Source: an uncultured Prevotellaceae bacterium
GTDB taxonomy: Bacteria > Bacteroidota > Bacteroidia > Bacteroidales > Muribaculaceae
Assembly: GCA_900317835.1 (NCBI GenBank)
Contig: ONIL01000001.1
Span: 141,968-205,967 of the forward strand
Reading direction: 5' to 3'
Length of the DNA stretch: 64,000 nucleotides
The first letter of the stretch is position 1, and every line of letters begins with the position of its first letter. This document shows, one piece after another, positions 54,958 through 63,540 of the stretch. Position numbers and translations under genes: made by a program. Under the pieces are notes generated by a model. The model was not told the DNA's origin, did no database searches, and was given only the letters and a program-made list of their open reading frames with translations.

Positions 54958-56895
54958 ATGAATATTGACCGTCAAAAAATAGCCGAACATGTTAATTTGC
55001 CCGTCATGAAGCTGGTGGGCGAGGTAGCTGATGGCTTGGGTCGCGAGTGCTATGTCGTGGGGGGATATGTGAGGGATATTTTTCTTGAGCGCCCCAGCAA
55101 CGACATTGACTTTGTGACTGTCGGCAGCGGCATAGAGGTGGCTAGGGCGGTAGCCCAACGCCTCGGTAAGCGTGCCCACTTGGCGGTATTCCGCACCTAC
55201 GGGACAGCCCAGGTCAAGACGCGCCAATGGGAACTGGAATTTGTCGGGGCTCGTCGCGAGTCCTACCATCGTGAGAGCCGCAATCCCATTGTGGAAGACG
55301 GTACACTAGATGATGACCAGCGCCGCCGCGATTTCACCATCAACGCAATGGCGATTTGCCTAAACAAGGGACGTTATGGCGAACTGCTTGACCCGTTTGA
55401 CGGCATCGGAGACATGGAGCGCAGGATTATCCGCACCCCTTTGGACCCTGACATCACCTTCAGCGATGACCCGTTGAGGATGATGCGGGCAGTGAGGTTT
55501 GCCACACAACTGGAATTTGACATCTATCCCGATACTTTCAATGCCATCACCCGCAATGCAAAGCGCATTAACATCATCACCCGTGAGCGCATCGCTGACG
55601 AATTGATGAAAATCATGCGCAGTCCCCACCCGTCACGTGGATGGCTGATGCTTGACCAGTGCGGACTGCTCCCGCTCATCTTCCCTGAGTTAGCGGCATT
55701 AAAGGGCGTGGTGACGGTCAATGGCCGCGGACACAAGGACAACTTCATGCACACCTTGCAGGTGCTCGACAATGTGGCACAGGCCAGTGACAACGTGTGG
55801 CTGCGCTGGTCGGCGCTGCTTCACGACGTGGGCAAAGCACGCACCAAGCGCTGGGATCCACAGTTGGGCTGGACATTCCACAACCACAACTTCATCGGCG
55901 AGAAAATGGTGCCCAAAATTTTTGCCAAGATGCGTCTGCCGCTCAACGAGCACATGAAGTATGTGAAGAAACTCGTCGGGCTGCACATGCGCCCCATCGC
56001 CCTGGTTGAGGATGAGGTGACCGACAGCGCTGTGCGCCGACTGTTGTTTGACGCGGGTGACGACATCGATGACTTGATGACATTGTGCAAGGCGGACATC
56101 ACCAGCAAAAACCAGAACAAGGTGCAACGGTTCCGAGAGAACTTTGACCTGGTGAAGCAGAAACTGGTGGACATTGAGGAAAAAGACCGCGTGCGCAATT
56201 TCCAGCCACCCGTCGATGGCGAGGAAATCATGACGACGTTTGGCTTGGCACCTTCACGGCCTGTGGGCTATATCAAGGATGCCATCAAGGATGCTATTCT
56301 CGACGGCATGATCACCAACGACTATGCCTCAGCCTATCAACTCATGCTCAATAAAGCCGCCGAGCTAGGTGTCGAACCCGTGCACAAGGAAGAACTGTGT
56401 TACACTTCAATGGACACGCCTGTCGGGACATTGTTCCTTGCCTGCACTTGTCGGGGTATTGCCTTTATCGGCTGGAACAAGGATGAAATTGAAATTTTCG
56501 CCAAGAAACTGAAATTGAAACCTGTTGAGGCGAGCACTCCCCTGCTCGCGCAATGCATCAAGCAATTAGGCGAATACTTCGACGGAACGCGCCATGAATT
56601 CTCATTGCCCCTGCATCTTTCAGGCACCGACTACCAGATTAAGGCATGGGAGGAACTGAAGAAGATTCCTTACGGCGAGACCATCAGCTACGGCCAGCAG
56701 GCTGGCCGCATGGGCAACGCCAAGGCATCGCGCGCTGTTGCTGGGGCTAACCACAACAATCCCGTCTCGATTGTCGTGCCTTGCCACCGCGTGATCAATG
56801 CCGATGGCACGCTGGGCGGTTACGCATCAGGTACCCACATCAAGCAATACCTCCTCGACCTCGAGAAAGGGAACAATCAGAGTCCATTATTTTAG
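54958..56895 (+). CDS. tRNA nucleotidyltransferase (CCA-adding) fused to O6-alkylguanine-DNA alkyltransferase
   Basis: A 645-residue two-enzyme protein. Residues 1 to about 475 are a class II tRNA nucleotidyltransferase: GGYVRD (35-40), NDIDFVT with the catalytic aspartates (49, 51), DPLRMMRAVRFA, then an HD phosphohydrolase domain (HDVGK, H289/D290). This part adds or repairs CCA ends; the tRNA-Ala in the window lacks an encoded CCA. From about residue 481 (CYTSMDTPVGTLFLACT) follows a complete Ada/Ogt-type methyltransferase with AWEELKKIPYGETISYGQ and the acceptor C609 in IVVPCHRVI, which takes alkyl groups off DNA. The frame is unbroken, so no sequencing frameshift is needed. I regard the fusion as real and unusual. 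Confidence 0.93.
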   Translation: MNIDRQKIAEHVNLPVMKLVGEVADGLGRECYVVGGYVRDIFLERPSNDIDFVTVGSGIEVARAVAQRLGKRAHLAVFRTYGTAQVKTRQWELEFVGARRESYHRESRNPIVEDGTLDDDQRRRDFTINAMAICLNKGRYGELLDPFDGIGDMERRIIRTPLDPDITFSDDPLRMMRAVRFATQLEFDIYPDTFNAITRNAKRINIITRERIADELMKIMRSPHPSRGWLMLDQCGLLPLIFPELAALKGVVTVNGRGHKDNFMHTLQVLDNVAQASDNVWLRWSALLHDVGKARTKRWDPQLGWTFHNHNFIGEKMVPKIFAKMRLPLNEHMKYVKKLVGLHMRPIALVEDEVTDSAVRRLLFDAGDDIDDLMTLCKADITSKNQNKVQRFRENFDLVKQKLVDIEEKDRVRNFQPPVDGEEIMTTFGLAPSRPVGYIKDAIKDAILDGMITNDYASAYQLMLNKAAELGVEPVHKEELCYTSMDTPVGTLFLACTCRGIAFIGWNKDEIEIFAKKLKLKPVEASTPLLAQCIKQLGEYFDGTRHEFSLPLHLSGTDYQIKAWEELKKIPYGETISYGQQAGRMGNAKASRAVAGANHNNPVSIVVPCHRVINADGTLGGYASGTHIKQYLLDLEKGNNQSPLF

Positions 56896-56937
56896 TGCTT
56901 AATTACTTGTTGCGCACGCTTTCAAGCCAAGAGCCTA

Positions 56938-57405
56938 TCATTGTTGCTTTGCGGGATGGACGCGGAAAGTGACGCAGCGATTGTAGATGTAGTTGGCCAA
57001 AGTGTAAGCGACCATGGCAACAACCATAACGATATTCTGGCCAGCCTTCTGCATCGGGAAGAAGGGGATAATGTCGTCAGGGAGGTTCTTCCAGCCAAAG
57101 CCCTCAAGGAGAATCCAGCTGACGCAGAGTTGCAGGGCGAGGCAAATAAGGAAACCGCAGACGAAGAGCAATAACTCGCGACGGAAATTGTTCTTGGTCT
57201 TGAATACCCAATTGCGGTTCCACAAAAAACTGTTAATCACACCAAAGATGTAACCCACGACATTGGATATACCGTAGGAAAGCCCCATCCGGGTATTCAT
57301 CACATAGAAGACCACAAGAGTGATGAGCGTGTTCAACACGCCTATCACGCCATATTTGAGCAGTTGTATGCCCGTCTGACGGGCTTCGGCTTTATCGATC
57401 TTCAT
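56938..57405 (-). CDS. GtrA family membrane protein
   Basis: A 155-residue protein with four membrane helices (about 15-35, 43-63, 78-98, 122-145). LLKYGVIGVLNTLITLVVFYV, NVVGYIFGVINSFLWNRNWVF and YTLANYIYNRCVTFR are typical of GtrA, a family that helps move lipid-linked sugars across the inner membrane. The motif NYIYNRCVTFRV ends the family domain. It has its own promoter and stands about 65 nt after gldH. Confidence 0.9.
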   Translation of the reverse strand: MKIDKAEARQTGIQLLKYGVIGVLNTLITLVVFYVMNTRMGLSYGISNVVGYIFGVINSFLWNRNWVFKTKNNFRRELLLFVCGFLICLALQLCVSWILLEGFGWKNLPDDIIPFFPMQKAGQNIVMVVAMVAYTLANYIYNRCVTFRVHPAKQQ

Positions 57406-57424
57406 GTTAATGGTTTTTACTGTG

Positions 57425-57432
57425 CAAAATTA
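57425..57432 (-). promoter_or_regulatory. -7 element of the GtrA gene promoter
   Basis: TAATTTTG on the minus strand, 19 nt before the ATG at 57405. Confidence 0.55.
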
Positions 57433-57469
57433 GGTAATTTTAACCAATTAGCAAAATTAGTGGTCAATT

Positions 57470-58003
57470 TTAGTCATCAGGAGATGTTATAATGCCAACA
57501 TTGACCAATCCGTGCAGCGTGTCACAGCCCTGTGCCGATTGCCAGATCACAACCGAGTGCACATCGTCAGGACGGATGCCGTGGGCAATGGTTACGGCCT
57601 TCTGATACAAAGTGCCGAATCCCCCACCCGTCCAATTACCATACTCATCTGCAAGTGTCATGTCCACCGTTTGGCGGTTCACTGTCGAGTCGGCAGCAAT
57701 TGCATCAACGACGAGTGAAAGATTCCGGTAGGGATAGGAGTTATCGTGCCGCACGGCTAACGTGAGCCGATAGACCCTCGACGAGTCATCATACTCGGGG
57801 GCAAACGTCAATGGCATTGCCTGTTGCCAGCCAGTGGCTGGCATGCTTACGAACGAGGCATGTGACATCACAGGCTTGCGCTGACACCCAGGCATGATGA
57901 GCATTGCGGCGGCAATGACCCATGTCAATGCCACCGCTATGCGCTTATCATTTCCAACTCGCGGACTACTCTTTAGCGCCGTTATTTTGCTGGTTTTGAG
58001 CAT
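57470..58003 (-). CDS. gldH: Gliding-motility-type lipoprotein GldH
   Basis: A 177-residue lipoprotein with a late signal peptide (ALTWVIAAAMLIMPGC). The mature part fits GldH: MPLTFAPEYDDSSRVYRLTLAVRHDNSYPYRNLSLVVD broken here by short spans, MTLADEYGNWTGGGFGTLYQ and the VIWQSAQGCDTLHGL end. GldH is needed for gliding in Flavobacterium, but Bacteroidales keep it without gliding. Its start overlaps the PSP1 gene by about 38 nt, so the first 20 residues, upstream of the signal helix, are encoded in shared DNA. The alternative start is a GTG-type codon at 58009. Confidence 0.8.
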   Translation of the reverse strand: MLKTSKITALKSSPRVGNDKRIAVALTWVIAAAMLIMPGCQRKPVMSHASFVSMPATGWQQAMPLTFAPEYDDSSRVYRLTLAVRHDNSYPYRNLSLVVDAIAADSTVNRQTVDMTLADEYGNWTGGGFGTLYQKAVTIAHGIRPDDVHSVVIWQSAQGCDTLHGLVNVGIITSPDD

Positions 58004-59354
58004 TACCATTCTGCGGTGCGTTATCGTCCTTGTTTTGACGCGGGCGGAATGTCTTCACAGGCCTGGGCTGGCGGTCCTGACGTTGAGGTTTGTCGGGATT
58101 GGGCTGACCATTGTCCTGTTGGGATTTCTTGGGCTTGCCTTGGCGCTGCTTGCGTTCGGGTTTACTTGTATTCTGCTCTCCAGCCGATTCAGGGTGACGT
58201 TTCTCACCCTTAGCGACTGACTTGTCACCACCGGATTTTTTCTTCTTTTTCTTCTTCTTTTTATCGAAGCGACTGATGCTGTCCTGAGTCAGCAGATCGC
58301 CGAATGGAGAACCCTGCTTGCCGTCTTCGTCGGGCTTGAGACTGTCGGGCTTGACGCCATTCTTGTTCAAAGCGATGATTTCAAAAGCCTGTGCAGCAGT
58401 CAGCGTCACAGTATTAACCGGAGAATTGCGCTCGGTCGAATAGGTGATTTCGCGCTTCAGGGCATCGGCTTTGAAGTAGTAATAGGTGGCATCCTTTGTT
58501 TCGAGGTGCACATCCTTGGCAGGCAACTGGCGTATTGCTTCAACATAGGCATTCACCTCAAAGTTGATACAGCACTTGAGTTTGGCACATTGTCCGGCAA
58601 GATTCTGCGGATTGAGTGAGATGTCCTGAAAACGGGCTGCGCTGGTTGCGACCGAAACAAATCCCGACATCCACGTTGCGCAACACAACGGGCGGCCACA
58701 AGGACCGATGCCGCCGATGCGCCCTGCTTCCTGACGGGCACCAATCTGCTTCATCTCGACACGGATCTTGAAGACGTCGGCCAGCACCTTGATGAGTTGA
58801 CGGAAGTCAACTCGTTCATCAGCAATATAATAGAAAATCGCTTTATTGCCGTCGCCTTGATACTCAACATCGCCAATCTTCATCTTCAAGCCAAGATCCA
58901 CAGCAATTTTGCGGGAACGGATCATCGTGTCTTCCTCGCGTGCCTTAGCCAGCTCATAGCGTTCCAAATCAGCCGGTTTTGCCTTGCGGAAAATTCTCAG
59001 GAACTCAGTGTCCTTGCGCAGGTTCACACGCTTTATCTGGTTCTTGACCAGACGCCCCATGAGCCCTACCCTGCCGATATCATGCCCCGGGTTTGCCTCA
59101 ACGGCCACCCAGTCGCCCCGCTTGAGGGGGATGTGGGTGCTGTTGCGGTAGAAGCCTCGACGGGTGTTCTTGAAGAGAACCTCAACAATTTCGTAATCGT
59201 TGTCCGGCACATCTTCAAGCCAGTTGGTGCTGGTGAGGTTGCACCTTCCCACGTCGGCACTGCAACAGCCACCACTGCAGGCCCCCGCATCGCACTTGAC
59301 GCAGGAGTCTTCAGCTTCGGGCAGATTCACTTGAATGGTCTTATTCTCGTCCAT
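57966..59354 (-). CDS. PSP1 domain protein (RicT/YaaT-like)
   Basis: A 462-residue cytoplasmic protein. A Cys-rich N-terminus (C18, C21, C26, C30, C31, C38) is followed by the PSP1 domain, with IGARQEAGRIGGIGPCGRPLCC broken by short spans and AGQCAKLKCCINFE, the cysteines that hold iron-sulfur clusters in Bacillus RicT. The C-terminal 130 residues are low complexity: a run of eight or nine lysines, then Gln/Pro/Asn-rich sequence. RicT with RicA/RicF controls RNase Y activity, and here the gene directly follows rny (14-nt gap), which supports a link to RNA decay. The ATG at 59354 is chosen three codons inside the open frame. Confidence 0.88.
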   Translation of the reverse strand: MDENKTIQVNLPEAEDSCVKCDAGACSGGCCSADVGRCNLTSTNWLEDVPDNDYEIVEVLFKNTRRGFYRNSTHIPLKRGDWVAVEANPGHDIGRVGLMGRLVKNQIKRVNLRKDTEFLRIFRKAKPADLERYELAKAREEDTMIRSRKIAVDLGLKMKIGDVEYQGDGNKAIFYYIADERVDFRQLIKVLADVFKIRVEMKQIGARQEAGRIGGIGPCGRPLCCATWMSGFVSVATSAARFQDISLNPQNLAGQCAKLKCCINFEVNAYVEAIRQLPAKDVHLETKDATYYYFKADALKREITYSTERNSPVNTVTLTAAQAFEIIALNKNGVKPDSLKPDEDGKQGSPFGDLLTQDSISRFDKKKKKKKKKSGGDKSVAKGEKRHPESAGEQNTSKPERKQRQGKPKKSQQDNGQPNPDKPQRQDRQPRPVKTFRPRQNKDDNAPQNGNAQNQQNNGAKE

Positions 59355-59368
59355 CGTGAACACTCACA

Positions 59369-60910
59369 TTATTTAGCGTAGCTCACGGCACGGGTCTCGC
59401 GGATAACAGTGATGCGCACCTGTCCAGGATAGGTCATCTCGTCCTGAATCTTCTGAGCGATCTCGTTGGAGAGTTTCTCGGTTTCTTCATCCGAAATCTT
59501 ATCGGCACCGACAATCACGCGCAGTTCACGACCTGCCTGGATGGCATAGGTCTTGATTACACCAGGATAGGACAGAGCAAGTCGCTCAAGGTCGTTCAGT
59601 CGCTTGATATAGGCTTCAACGATCTCACGGCGGGCACCAGGACGGGCACCGCTAATGGCGTCGCACACCTGCACAATGGGAGCATACAGGCTCGTGGCTT
59701 CCTCCTCGTCGTGGTGGGCACCAATGGCATTGCAGATGTCGGCTTTCTCCTTATACTTCTCGGCCAACTTCATACCGAGCTGTGCATGCGGCAGTTCGGG
59801 CTCGTCATCGGGCACCTTGCCAATATCATGCAACAGACCAGCGCGGCGGGCCTTCTTGGGATTCAGTCCCAACTCGCTTGCCATGATAGCGCACAAGTTA
59901 GCCGTCTCACGTGAGTGCTGAAGCAGGTTTTGACCATAGCTGGAACGATATTTCATCTTACCGATCAGGCGGATGAGTTCAGGATGCAGGCCATGGATAC
60001 CCATATCGATAGCTGTGCGCTTACCGGTCTCGATAACTTCCTCCTCGACTTGGCGGCGAACCTTGGCCACAACCTCCTCGATGCGGGCCGGGTGGATGCG
60101 GCCATCACTCACCAGTTGGTGGAGAGCAAGACGGGCAATCTCGCGACGCACAGGATCAAAGCCCGAGAGCACTATGGCCTCGGGGGTATCGTCAACAACA
60201 ATCTCAACGCCTGTAGCGGCCTCGAGGGCACGAATGTTGCGGCCCTCACGACCGATGATGCGACCCTTGATTTCATCGTTATCGATATGGAAAACTGTCA
60301 CAGCGTTCTCGACAGCCGTCTCGGTTGCTACACGCTGGATGGTCTCGATGATGATGCGTTTGGCCTCCTTGTTGGCGGTCATCTTGGCATCATCCATGAT
60401 GTCATTGATATAGCTTGCGGCATTGGTCTTGGCCTCATCTTTGAGTGACTCGATGAGTTTTTCCTTGGCTTCCTCAGCCGACAGGCCACTGACGTGCTCA
60501 AGAGTGTCGCGAACGCTCTTCTCGAGCTTGTCAACCTCGTTCTTGCGCTGATCCAGGAGAGCCATCTGGTTGTCCACGTTCACCTTGAGGGTGTCAAGTT
60601 CGTTGCTGCGGCGCTTGAGTTCGCCCTGCTGCTGATTGAGTGTCATCTCACGCTGCTTGAGCTTAGCCTCATTAGTCTGGACTTTAGTCAGACGAGCGTT
60701 AGCCTCCTTTTCAGCATCACTCTTGATAGACATACCGATTTCCTTGCCTTTCAATACCTCATTGTTCTTGAGCACTTCGGCCTCAAGACGGGCTTTCTCG
60801 ATAATCTCGTTGGCTTGTGACTTGGCATTCTTTTTAGACAAGTAAAATGCCAATCCACATCCAATTGCCATCGCCAGGATGGCTACAATCACAGTAACTA
60901 TTATGTTCAT
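59369..60910 (-). CDS. rny: Ribonuclease Y
   Basis: Membrane-anchored endoribonuclease that starts mRNA decay. 513 residues: N-terminal transmembrane helix (about 3-22: [20 protein letters not shown]), long coiled coil (to about 180) rich in Lys/Glu/Gln, KH domain ([33 protein letters not shown] in pieces) and HD domain ([18 protein letters not shown]) with the metal site. The end [13 protein letters not shown] is typical. First of rny-PSP1-gldH. A candidate small RNA or leader lies upstream. Confidence 0.97.
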   Translation of the reverse strand: MNIIVTVIVAILAMAIGCGLAFYLSKKNAKSQANEIIEKARLEAEVLKNNEVLKGKEIGMSIKSDAEKEANARLTKVQTNEAKLKQREMTLNQQQGELKRRSNELDTLKVNVDNQMALLDQRKNEVDKLEKSVRDTLEHVSGLSAEEAKEKLIESLKDEAKTNAASYINDIMDDAKMTANKEAKRIIIETIQRVATETAVENAVTVFHIDNDEIKGRIIGREGRNIRALEAATGVEIVVDDTPEAIVLSGFDPVRREIARLALHQLVSDGRIHPARIEEVVAKVRRQVEEEVIETGKRTAIDMGIHGLHPELIRLIGKMKYRSSYGQNLLQHSRETANLCAIMASELGLNPKKARRAGLLHDIGKVPDDEPELPHAQLGMKLAEKYKEKADICNAIGAHHDEEEATSLYAPIVQVCDAISGARPGARREIVEAYIKRLNDLERLALSYPGVIKTYAIQAGRELRVIVGADKISDEETEKLSNEIAQKIQDEMTYPGQVRITVIRETRAVSYAK

Positions 60911-60934
60911 TACAATATTATAAAATTATTAAAT

Positions 60935-61020
60935 AAAAACGCGCCACTTGTGACAATGCTCATTGCGCTGGTATCGGGCACAAATCGCAATTGCCTAAAG
61001 TGGTGCAGGAACCTAATTCT
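60935..61020 (-). ncRNA. Candidate small RNA between zapA and rny
   Basis: A promoter (61025-61055) is followed on the minus strand by about 85 nt ending in a stem and a T-run (60939-60935). The closing stem pairs CCACTT (61003-60998) with AAGTGG (60949-60944). An inner stem pairs ATTGCG (60991-60986) with CGCAAT (60967-60962), leaving an asymmetric bubble between them. The plan of closing stem, bubble and apical stem is like a small 6S RNA, and 6S genes lie beside zapA in Gammaproteobacteria. It is shorter than known 6S RNAs (about 180 nt), so an rny leader attenuator is an equal possibility. Confidence 0.45.
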
Positions 61021-61024
61021 TCAA

Positions 61025-61055
61025 CAAAAGTACCATCTCCCTTGCAGGGAGACAA
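61025..61055 (-). promoter_or_regulatory. Promoter between zapA and rny
   Basis: On the minus strand TTG (61055-61053), 20-nt spacer, TACTTTTG (61032-61025). Full consensus, just after the zapA stop. A 6-bp hairpin lies inside the spacer. Confidence 0.65.
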
Positions 61056-61058
61056 TTA

Positions 61059-61352
61059 TCAGTCCTCGTTACCCAAAAAGGTTTCGAGACGTTTCTCCAA
61101 ATCAGTCAGGAAGTCATTGACCTTGCGGTTCTCGCCGTATGCCTCCAGATAGAGACGGGCAAACTGGAAAGCGACTCGCGCCAGCACATCGTCTGAAGTG
61201 CTGTTAAAGCGGTTCATCCACTTGCGCCACAGGGTGTTGACAAGTTCTTCCGCTTTGCGATAATTCTCCTCTTCGCCAGGGCTGATGCTCAAAGCGATAG
61301 GGTTAGTATCGGCAAGTTCAATCCATATTTTTTCTTTATTATTGTCGGCCAT
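61059..61352 (-). CDS. zapA: Cell division protein ZapA
   Basis: A 97-residue FtsZ-ring stabiliser. The N-terminal domain has IWIELADTNPIALSISPGEEENYRKA, with the C-terminal helix DDVLARVAFQFARLYLEAY and EKRLETFL for the coiled coil. Length is normal. It follows the small coiled-coil gene (16-nt gap), and a promoter for the region toward rny begins after its stop. Confidence 0.88.
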   Translation of the reverse strand: MADNNKEKIWIELADTNPIALSISPGEEENYRKAEELVNTLWRKWMNRFNSTSDDVLARVAFQFARLYLEAYGENRKVNDFLTDLEKRLETFLGNED

Positions 61353-61368
61353 AACGTCAATTGTCGTG

Positions 61369-61665
61369 TCAAGCGTTCAATTGTTTGATGCACCGGTCAA
61401 TGTCCCGCACCATTTTGGCTACCTGCTTCTTGTATTGGGCAACCGACTCAGGGTTGCTTGGAACCGAATGAGCGACCCGCAAGAACTCATTGTCGATGCG
61501 CAGCTGGCTCAATTCCTTTTCCAACTTCGCAATTTCCAGTTCCTGGCGTTCGATAGTTCGGGCCATCTCTTTATTTTTGTCCTGTAGAACAAGATATCGC
61601 TTGCCCAAGGTCTCAACCTTGAGCATCAAGTGTTGCAGTCTATCTTTCAACTCCATTGAAGGCAT
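61369..61665 (-). CDS. Small coiled-coil protein, ZapB-like by position
   Basis: A 98-residue protein that is almost all heptad coil (LKDRLQHLMLKVETL, LVLQDKNKEMARTIERQELEIAKLEKEL). The tail has conserved-looking YKKQVAKMVRDIDRCIKQL. Its size, coil and place directly before zapA suggest a ZapB-type division protein, but this is inferred from context. The ATG at 61665 is used; the open frame starts at a TTG. Confidence 0.7.
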   Translation of the reverse strand: MPSMELKDRLQHLMLKVETLGKRYLVLQDKNKEMARTIERQELEIAKLEKELSQLRIDNEFLRVAHSVPSNPESVAQYKKQVAKMVRDIDRCIKQLNA

Positions 61666-61681
61666 GGTAACCAATTTTGCG

Positions 61682-61689
61682 CAAAATTA
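61682..61689 (-). promoter_or_regulatory. -7 element of the zapB-like/zapA promoter
   Basis: TAATTTTG on the minus strand, 16 nt before the ATG at 61665. Confidence 0.6.
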
Positions 61690-61840
61690 GTATAATTTTT
61701 CTAAAACCGACCTTTTCGGACCGAATAATTTTGAAATTCACCTAAAAAACTGGCAAATGTCCACAAGAAACAGGCAAATCTCGTGGATTAACGCATGATA
61801 GAAAGAAAAAAGTCAAAATGTCAAAAATTCCTTCCAAAAA

Positions 61841-61871
61841 TTTGCCATTTCAAAAAATGGTATTACCTTTG
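61841..61871 (+). promoter_or_regulatory. Promoter of tRNA-Ala
   Basis: TTTG (61841-61844), 19-nt spacer, TACCTTTG (61864-61871), 11 nt before the tRNA. Near-perfect consensus. Confidence 0.8.
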
Positions 61872-61882
61872 CACCGCTATTC

Positions 61883-61955
61883 GGGGCATTAGCTCATCTG
61901 GTAGAGCGCAACACTGGCAGTGTTGAGGTAAGCGGTTCGAGTCCGCTATGCTCCA
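61883..61955 (+). tRNA. tRNA-Ala (anticodon GGC)
   Basis: 73 nt with a complete cloverleaf: acceptor stem GGGGCAT with ATGCTCC (one G-T), D-arm GCTC/GAGC, anticodon stem CAACA/TGTTG with loop CTGGCAG giving anticodon GGC, a 5-nt variable loop, and a T-arm AGCGG/CCGCT with TTCGAGT loop. Discriminator A; the CCA end is not encoded, so the nucleotidyltransferase at 54958 must add it. Confidence 0.97.
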
Positions 61956-61966
61956 CAACCTACAAC

Positions 61967-62006
61967 TGCTTAATTAGCTATAAAACAGCGAATTAAGCAT
62001 TTTTTA
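61967..62006 (+). terminator. Terminator after tRNA-Ala
   Basis: Arms 61967-61975 and 61991-61999 pair perfectly over 9 bp, followed by six T. Confidence 0.85.
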
Positions 62007-62296
62007 TTTTTGTCAAAATCCAATCCGTTGTCATACTGTTGTCATAAAAACATAATGATGAAAAGCAATGACAACAATGTCATGATAATGGAATGACAAA
62101 GTCTTCAGAGAGCTGCTCCCCGACAGATGCCACCGAGATACTAGAAAGGCATAACACGCTCTGACGGACAAGAATTCAACCCTCCCCTTCTCTCTCTTTA
62201 CCGTATAATTAAGGTGTAATTCTCGGGCCGTTCAAACGAAAACATTTACAAAATTACGCGAAATTACGATTTGTAAAGGATTGAAAAAATCAAATG

Positions 62297-62484
62297 CTTG
62301 ATTATCAAGTATTAAAGGGTTGAAAAGGGATTTTTTCCCTTTGTTTCCCTCTCAGGATCCCCCTACCGCCCTGCGGAGCGCTTCTGAAAATCGCTTGATG
62401 ATAAAACGCTATATGCAGGGCGAATGTACGGTAATTAAGCTCACATGCGTGGACGAATCCGAACGACTGTCTGGTTTCGTCCAC
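62297..62484 (+). repeat. Composite repeat, unit A
   Basis: Order of blocks: a CTTGA/TCAAG palindrome; AAAGGGTTGAAAAGGGA with a TCCCT return arm; GGATCCCCCTACCGCCCTGC ending in GGAGCG at 62380; CGCTATATGCAGGGCGA (62407-62423); and a hairpin (62449-62484) with 9 perfect pairs, GTGGACGAA with TTCGTCCAC. The leading block seen in B-D is missing or unrecognisable here. Confidence 0.75.
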
Positions 62485-62689
62485 ACCATCCCTGGAATTA
62501 TGATATGTGTTAAAGTAGTACAAACGAACGATGTTATCAATGCGACCACTGCCGCTTCGTTGTGGCGGCGGTTGTAGCGTTATATTTTGTAGGCGGTTGA
62601 TTCAACATCATAAATGCAAACTCTTTGGAATGTCAGAGAGACCCAACAAAGGCCGAAAAGTGCCAAAAAACGCCATTTTCATGTGTGAC

Positions 62690-62967
62690 GTAAAAACATA
62701 TATATCAACGAGTTATCTTGTGCGATTTCAGACGATTTTTACGATATTTTTCGAGTTGTCAAGCATTCAAAGAAAATTTTGACTGATAATCAGCTATTTA
62801 CAGGGTTACGGGACGGTAGTCCCGGTCTCTCTCTTGGTACCCCCCATCCGCCCTACGGAGCGCTTCCGAAATCGTGTCTTCATCAAAGCACTATATGCGT
62901 GGCGATGGGCGGTACATAGGCTGTCGTGCGTGAGCGAATTCGACACGAAGTATCGGTTTCGACTCAT
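62690..62967 (+). repeat. Composite repeat, unit B
   Basis: The most diverged in its middle: it begins with GTAAAAACATATATATCAAC, reaches CTGATAATCAG, has a GGGAC/GTCCC hairpin in place of the A-rich one, then CCGCCCTACGGAGCGC to 62863, CACTATATGCGTGGCGAT and the terminal hairpin 62930-62967 with loop CACGAAGTA. Confidence 0.75.
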
Positions 62968-63048
62968 CCATAGAGGCTCCGCTATGACTCTGAGATGCCT
63001 TTATTTGTTGGGCAAGATGTTGTAGAAAGGTGCAGAAATTTGGAGCCC

Positions 63049-63344
63049 TCAAAAACTCCTATATCAGCAAGTTAGCAGATGGAATTATAGGCGATTTTTT
63101 AGAAAAATCACCAAAATTCCTATTTTGAAATCTGCTAATAGCTGATATCCAGTCATCTAAAAGGTTTTAAAGGGAAATTTTCCCTTTATTTCCCTCTCGG
63201 GATCCCCCTACCGCCCTGCGGAGCGTGCCCAAAATCCATCAGCCACAAAAGCGCTATATGCAGAGCGATGTTCCAGCCATTGAGCGGTAAAATCGCTCAT
63301 GTGTGACGATGAACCGACACGAAGTATCGGTTTCGATGGCACAT
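63049..63344 (+). repeat. Composite repeat, unit C
   Basis: Opens with a long inverted repeat (63061-63080 against 63130-63148, most positions paired), then AAAGGGAAATTTTCCCTTT, GGATCCCCCTACCGCCCTGC with GGAGCG ending at 63225, GCGCTATATGCAGAGCGAT and the hairpin 63299-63344 with CCGACACGAAGTATCGG. An extra hairpin TGAGCG/CGCTCA lies at 63281-63299. Confidence 0.75.
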
Positions 63345-63540
63345 ATGCCCCTGCTGCTATGGAAAACCGCCATTTTGATATGCTGTGAGATTGAACTAAC
63401 GATTGGTGATATCAAATGGTGGTCTGTTCTTCTGGCTGGTTTCTGATGCAAAGGCAAAACAGGTGACCTTTCGTGCTTCTCTGATAGCGTGTGAGAAAAA
63501 TGAGCCGAAATTTTAACATTTGACTCATGATTTTTTGAGT

